From NCBI GenBank assembly GCA_002342985.1, contig DDRC01000241.1, positions 4,281 to 12,690 on the forward strand: a stretch of DNA of 8,410 nucleotides. The letters run 5' to 3'. The notes beneath the pieces are model-generated. The model was not told the origin of the DNA. It saw only the letters and a program-made list of their open reading frames with translations, and ran no database searches. Positions 7,001 to 8,410 of this stretch are shown here, piece by piece; position 1 is the stretch's first letter; every line of letters begins with the position of its first letter. A program made the position numbers and the translations under genes. This stretch comes from Flavobacteriales bacterium UBA2426 (GTDB taxonomy: Bacteria > Bacteroidota > Bacteroidia > Flavobacteriales_F > PHOS-HE28).

Positions 7001-8410
7001 ATCGCTGCCGGTGCAACCATTGCCATCGGTGAAGGTGTAGGTGAGCACATCCGTCGCCACGCCCCCGGGAGTCACCACGCCCGCCGGCGTCACATTCACC
7101 GTGGTACCCGACCATGTTCCGCCGGCAGGGCTGCCGACCAGGGCGTATGGAATCGGCTGGTCGCAGAGCACGGCATCGGGCCCCGCATCCACCACCGGTA
7201 GTGCATTCACCGCAGCGGACACAGTGGCCGAGCTCAGGCAGCCATTGGCGTTGCTGAAGGCGTAGGTGAGCGTATGCGCTCCCGTACCCGCTGCGCCTGG
7301 ATCGAAGGTCCATGGCGGTCCGCTGACTCCCGCTCCGGCCCAGGTTCCGCCAACAGGGGTACCCACCAAGGCCACGGGAGCATCATCGGCGCATTGGCTG
7401 AACGCGGGCATCACATTGAGCACCGTGGCAGGCACAACGCTCACCGTCAACTGGTCGCTCGTTGCGCAGGTGCCGCTGCCATAGTTGTAGGTGACGGTGA
7501 AGTTGCCCGCGGTGCCGGGTGTGAACCAGCCCCCTGGGGCCGCCCCCACCCAACTGCCGCCCGCCGGGCCCCATCCACCCAACTGCACCGGCGTAGAGCC
7601 TTGGCAGAGCACGGTATCCGGGCCGGCATCGGCGAACTGGGGCACGGGGCCCACCGTGATATCCACCTGATCGGTGTTGGTGCAGCCATTCGCGTTGGTG
7701 TGCGAATAGGTGAGCGTTACGGTTCCCAGCTGCCCGGGCGTGGGGGTGAAGACCCCGGCCCCGGTGACGCCCGGTCCGGTCCATGTTCCCGGCCCTGGAG
7801 CGCCGGCGAGGCTCACCGGGATGGCTTGGTCGCAGACCGCCTGGTCAGCGCCGGCATTTACGATTGGCAAGGGATAAACGGTCACGTTCACGGTAGCGCT
7901 GCCCGGACATCCGCCCAGGTCCCCGGAGACGGTGTAGGTGGTGGTCAGCGCCGGACTGGTGGTGATGGTTGGCCCCGTACCGATGAGGGTGGCGCCGATG
8001 AACCATTGGTAGTTGCTGGCGCCGTTGGCCGTGAGCGTGGCGCTCTGCCCATTGCAGATGGCGGCACTGGGCGGAGTCACCGTCACCACCGGCGCCGCAA
8101 TCACCTGCACATCAACGGTGGCGGGCTGCCCGGCGCAGCCCCCGCTGATGGCCACCACGGAGTAGATGCCGGCATTCGCAGCGGAAACGTTGCTGATCGT
8201 CACCGACGGTTGGGTGCTGATCACCGTGCCCTGAGGATTGGTCCATTGGAACGAAGCGCCGGGTATCGGCGCAGCGGAGAGCGAAAGCGTCTGCCCGGCG
8301 CAGATGGGGCTGTTGCTGGCCACCACCGGTTGCGGCGGTGCCGAGCCCACGGCAAGATTGGCGTTCGCGGTGGCGGTGCCGCAAGCGTTGCCCACCGTAA
8401 GCGATACCGT
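4055..8410 (-). CDS. Giant modular surface protein: Ig-like, GTW and PKD repeats with T9SS type B (CHU_C) C-terminus (5' end missing)
   Basis: The frame is open to the window edge, so the N-terminus and signal peptide lie outside; 1451 residues are visible (residue 1 is the codon at 8410-8408). In order: the end of an upstream domain (1-24), two Ig-like domains (about 25-179), six roughly 70-77-residue beta-sandwich repeats marked by a GTWxG-like core (about 180-625), nine PKD domains (about 626-1358) and a gliding-motility-associated C-terminal domain (about 1362-1451, with NTFTPNGDD and FDRWG). The last is the T9SS type B sorting signal. Known relatives include SprB-like gliding adhesins and other large Bacteroidota surface proteins; adhesion is likely but no catalytic domain is visible, so the ligand is unknown. 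Most repeats carry a cysteine near the start and a second in a GC or GCT/GCS motif near the end, suggesting a disulfide per domain outside the cell. It ends in TGA at 4057-4055. Confidence 0.93.
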   Translation of the reverse strand, partial: TVSLTVGNACGTATANANLAVGSAPPQPVVASNSPICAGQTLSLSAAPIPGASFQWTNPQGTVISTQPSVTISNVSAANAGIYSVVAISGGCAGQPATVDVQVIAAPVVTVTPPSAAICNGQSATLTANGASNYQWFIGATLIGTGPTITTSPALTTTYTVSGDLGGCPGSATVNVTVYPLPIVNAGADQAVCDQAIPVSLAGAPGPGTWTGPGVTGAGVFTPTPGQLGTVTLTYSHTNANGCTNTDQVDITVGPVPQFADAGPDTVLCQGSTPVQLGGWGPAGGSWVGAAPGGWFTPGTAGNFTVTYNYGSGTCATSDQLTVSVVPATVLNVMPAFSQCADDAPVALVGTPVGGTWAGAGVSGPPWTFDPGAAGTGAHTLTYAFSNANGCLSSATVSAAVNALPVVDAGPDAVLCDQPIPYALVGSPAGGTWSGTTVNVTPAGVVTPGGVATDVLTYTFTDGNGCTGSDQLTVDIQPITTPAFAGNDTAVCAGSGALQLVGTPAGGTWAGTQVTTGGSLSTDVPGTYTLTYSFGTATCLLQDQVTVVVNALPAVNAGGDISVCLDGGMQQLTADPPGGVWAGTGVDANGSFDPLLALPGGNPVTYQYTDPATGCSSSDDATVTVQPLPVAGFTHDPVACANVPFLFTNVSAGFTASEWTFGDGGASNSTSPSHAFGATGDYDVTLVVSTGAGCTDTITSTVTVWDVPVADPQLSTVSGCGPLTVDFDNLSVGDGLLYAWDFGGLGASGQQWPPPFTFPMDPEDAVVYPVTLTATNACGSDAATVDVTVLPAPTAVFGPNVDEHCAFAQVPFANVSYGLPDAFSWDFGDGATSASGSPIVTHTYAADTVGTPYTITLVASNACGSDTATYTITVLPNEVTAFFNADPVQGCAPLTVELTHYTLGDTALYWDLGDGNTSLLADPVHTYTVPGTYTIELSAFGCGFDQYSQQVTVLPAPEPSFTISPQGVCVGGELTFTNTTAGVSGSQWTFGDGGTSTLTSPAHSYAGSGSYPVTLTVTSAVNGCTASVTQNALVSITPVAAFTPTPGDGCIDLDVAFANASTGAGFYQWDFGDGNSSALAEPFHTYTAPGAYTVTLIAENVNGCSDTLSAQIVAHPLPVAAFSLSASQSCTSPVTVQTLNASQGAIGYQWDLGNGQSSLLNQPTVTFDAPGTYTVTLTAENQFGCTDEHQETFTVHPTPEASFTALPQPACAGRPIAFTNTSINAYAYRWRFGDGTGAVADAPLHSYAQPGTYSITLIATGAGGCTDTLVAPAAIVVNPTPMADFTSDTLVSVRNALQFSNLSQGAVQYAWDFGDGESSSETHPLHLFPADGGGYTVCLVSVNQFACPDTICKFQLVGSDPVVFVPNTFTPNGDDRNETFRPIINGYEGWRYKLMIFDRWGLEVWTTEDRHTGWDGTVGGRPPVVDVYVWKVLVERDGDARDFIGHVTLLD
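4058..4327 (-). other. CHU_C / gliding-motility-associated C-terminal domain (T9SS type B sorting signal)
   Basis: About 90 residues starting at VVFVPNTFTPNGDDRNETF, with a central KLMIFDRWGLEVW strand, a GWDGTVGG turn and a final VYVWKVLVE strand ending in GHVTLLD. This matches the family TIGR04131/CHU_C in order and length. Type B substrates are sent through T9SS and often need a PorP/SprF-like partner for surface attachment; no such partner gene is seen in this window. Confidence 0.92.
4337..6535 (-). repeat. Nine tandem PKD domains
   Basis: Nine domains each centre on a W-[DTR]-[FL]-G-[DGN]-G-like motif. The tryptophans fall at visible-protein residues 659, 740, 825, 910, 988, 1069, 1150, 1230 and 1311, so the period is 78-85 residues and is almost constant (about 81) in the C-terminal half. 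Each unit then has H-x-[YF]-x-x-x-G-x-Y-x-[VI]-x-L and a closing GC/CG-D/S motif. The second unit is divergent (WDFGGLG with an inserted Trp/Pro-rich loop) and the seventh has WDLGNG. PKD domains are extracellular beta-sandwich spacers or protein-binding modules. The units are too diverged at DNA level to be recent copies. Confidence 0.92.
6536..7873 (-). repeat. Six tandem GTW-type beta-sandwich repeats
   Basis: Six units of about 70-77 residues share the pattern [NA]-A-G-x-D-x-x-x-C, then G-x-P-x-G-G-[TSV]-W-x-G, then F/V-x-P/T-G, then L-T-Y-x-[FY], then G/T-C-x-x-x-D-x-[VL]-x-V. The core tryptophans fall at visible-protein residues 210, 287, 357, 433, 509 and 581. The two cysteines per unit are well placed for a disulfide. 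Such repeats are common in Bacteroidota surface proteins; I do not assign a precise family. The third unit lacks the AGxD motif. Confidence 0.85.
7874..8338 (-). repeat. Two immunoglobulin-like domains
   Basis: Two units of about 75-80 residues precede the GTW repeats. The first has the classical Ig layout: SPICAGQTLSLSA, a core FQW tryptophan, then ANAGIYSVVA (the D-x-G-x-Y-like strand) and a second Cys. The second has AAICNGQSATLTANGASNYQW, then TTYTV and GGCPGSA. They resemble Ig_3/Ig-like modules found in bacterial adhesins and probably act as spacers or binding modules. Confidence 0.8.

Noticed and set aside
4337..7873. Regular periodicity of about 210-255 bases, as in a CRISPR or satellite array
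   Set aside because: The period matches protein domains in one open frame, and the DNA units are strongly diverged. There are no short identical repeats with unique spacers.

Overview
The window looks like a chromosomal segment from a GC-rich member of the Bacteroidota, probably a Flavobacteriales- or Sphingobacteriia-like environmental lineage. Three things point there. Two cell-surface proteins carry two different type IX secretion system (T9SS) C-terminal sorting domains. Short promoter-like boxes resembling the Bacteroidota -7 element TAnnTTTG lie just before start codons. No convincing Shine-Dalgarno sequences precede the genes. The taxonomic placement is inference from gene families.

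Layout: (1) 1-708 (+) is the 3' end of a secreted protein with a DUF4397-like domain and a T9SS type A sorting domain, followed by a strong hairpin terminator at 733-765. (2) 846-1751 (+) encodes a MerR-family regulator with a C-terminal cobalamin-binding module of the CarH/LitR type, a likely B12-based light sensor. (3) 1748-3151 (-) encodes a GlcD-type FAD-linked 2-hydroxyacid dehydrogenase; its stop codon overlaps the stop codon of the MerR gene. (4) 3152-3242 is a short divergent promoter region. (5) 3243-4052 (+) encodes a six-helix voltage-gated potassium channel with a C-terminal zinc ribbon. (6) 4055-8410 (-) is the 3' part of a giant modular surface protein. In reading order it has immunoglobulin-like domains, six 'GTW' beta-sandwich repeats, nine PKD domains and a gliding-motility-associated (CHU_C, T9SS type B) C-terminal domain. 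Its 5' end lies outside the window.

The genes do not form one operon: orientation alternates, and two convergent pairs have almost no space between them. The two surface proteins share an export route (T9SS), but nothing else visible links the genes into one pathway. No mobile element, CRISPR array, tRNA or rRNA was recognised. The points most worth following are the photoreceptor-like MerR protein, which keeps the B12-binding signature but has Gln where the Thermus CarH light-state axial His would be, the zinc-ribbon-tailed channel, and the two-block repeat architecture of the giant adhesin-like protein. I see no clear evidence for a wholly new multi-gene system.
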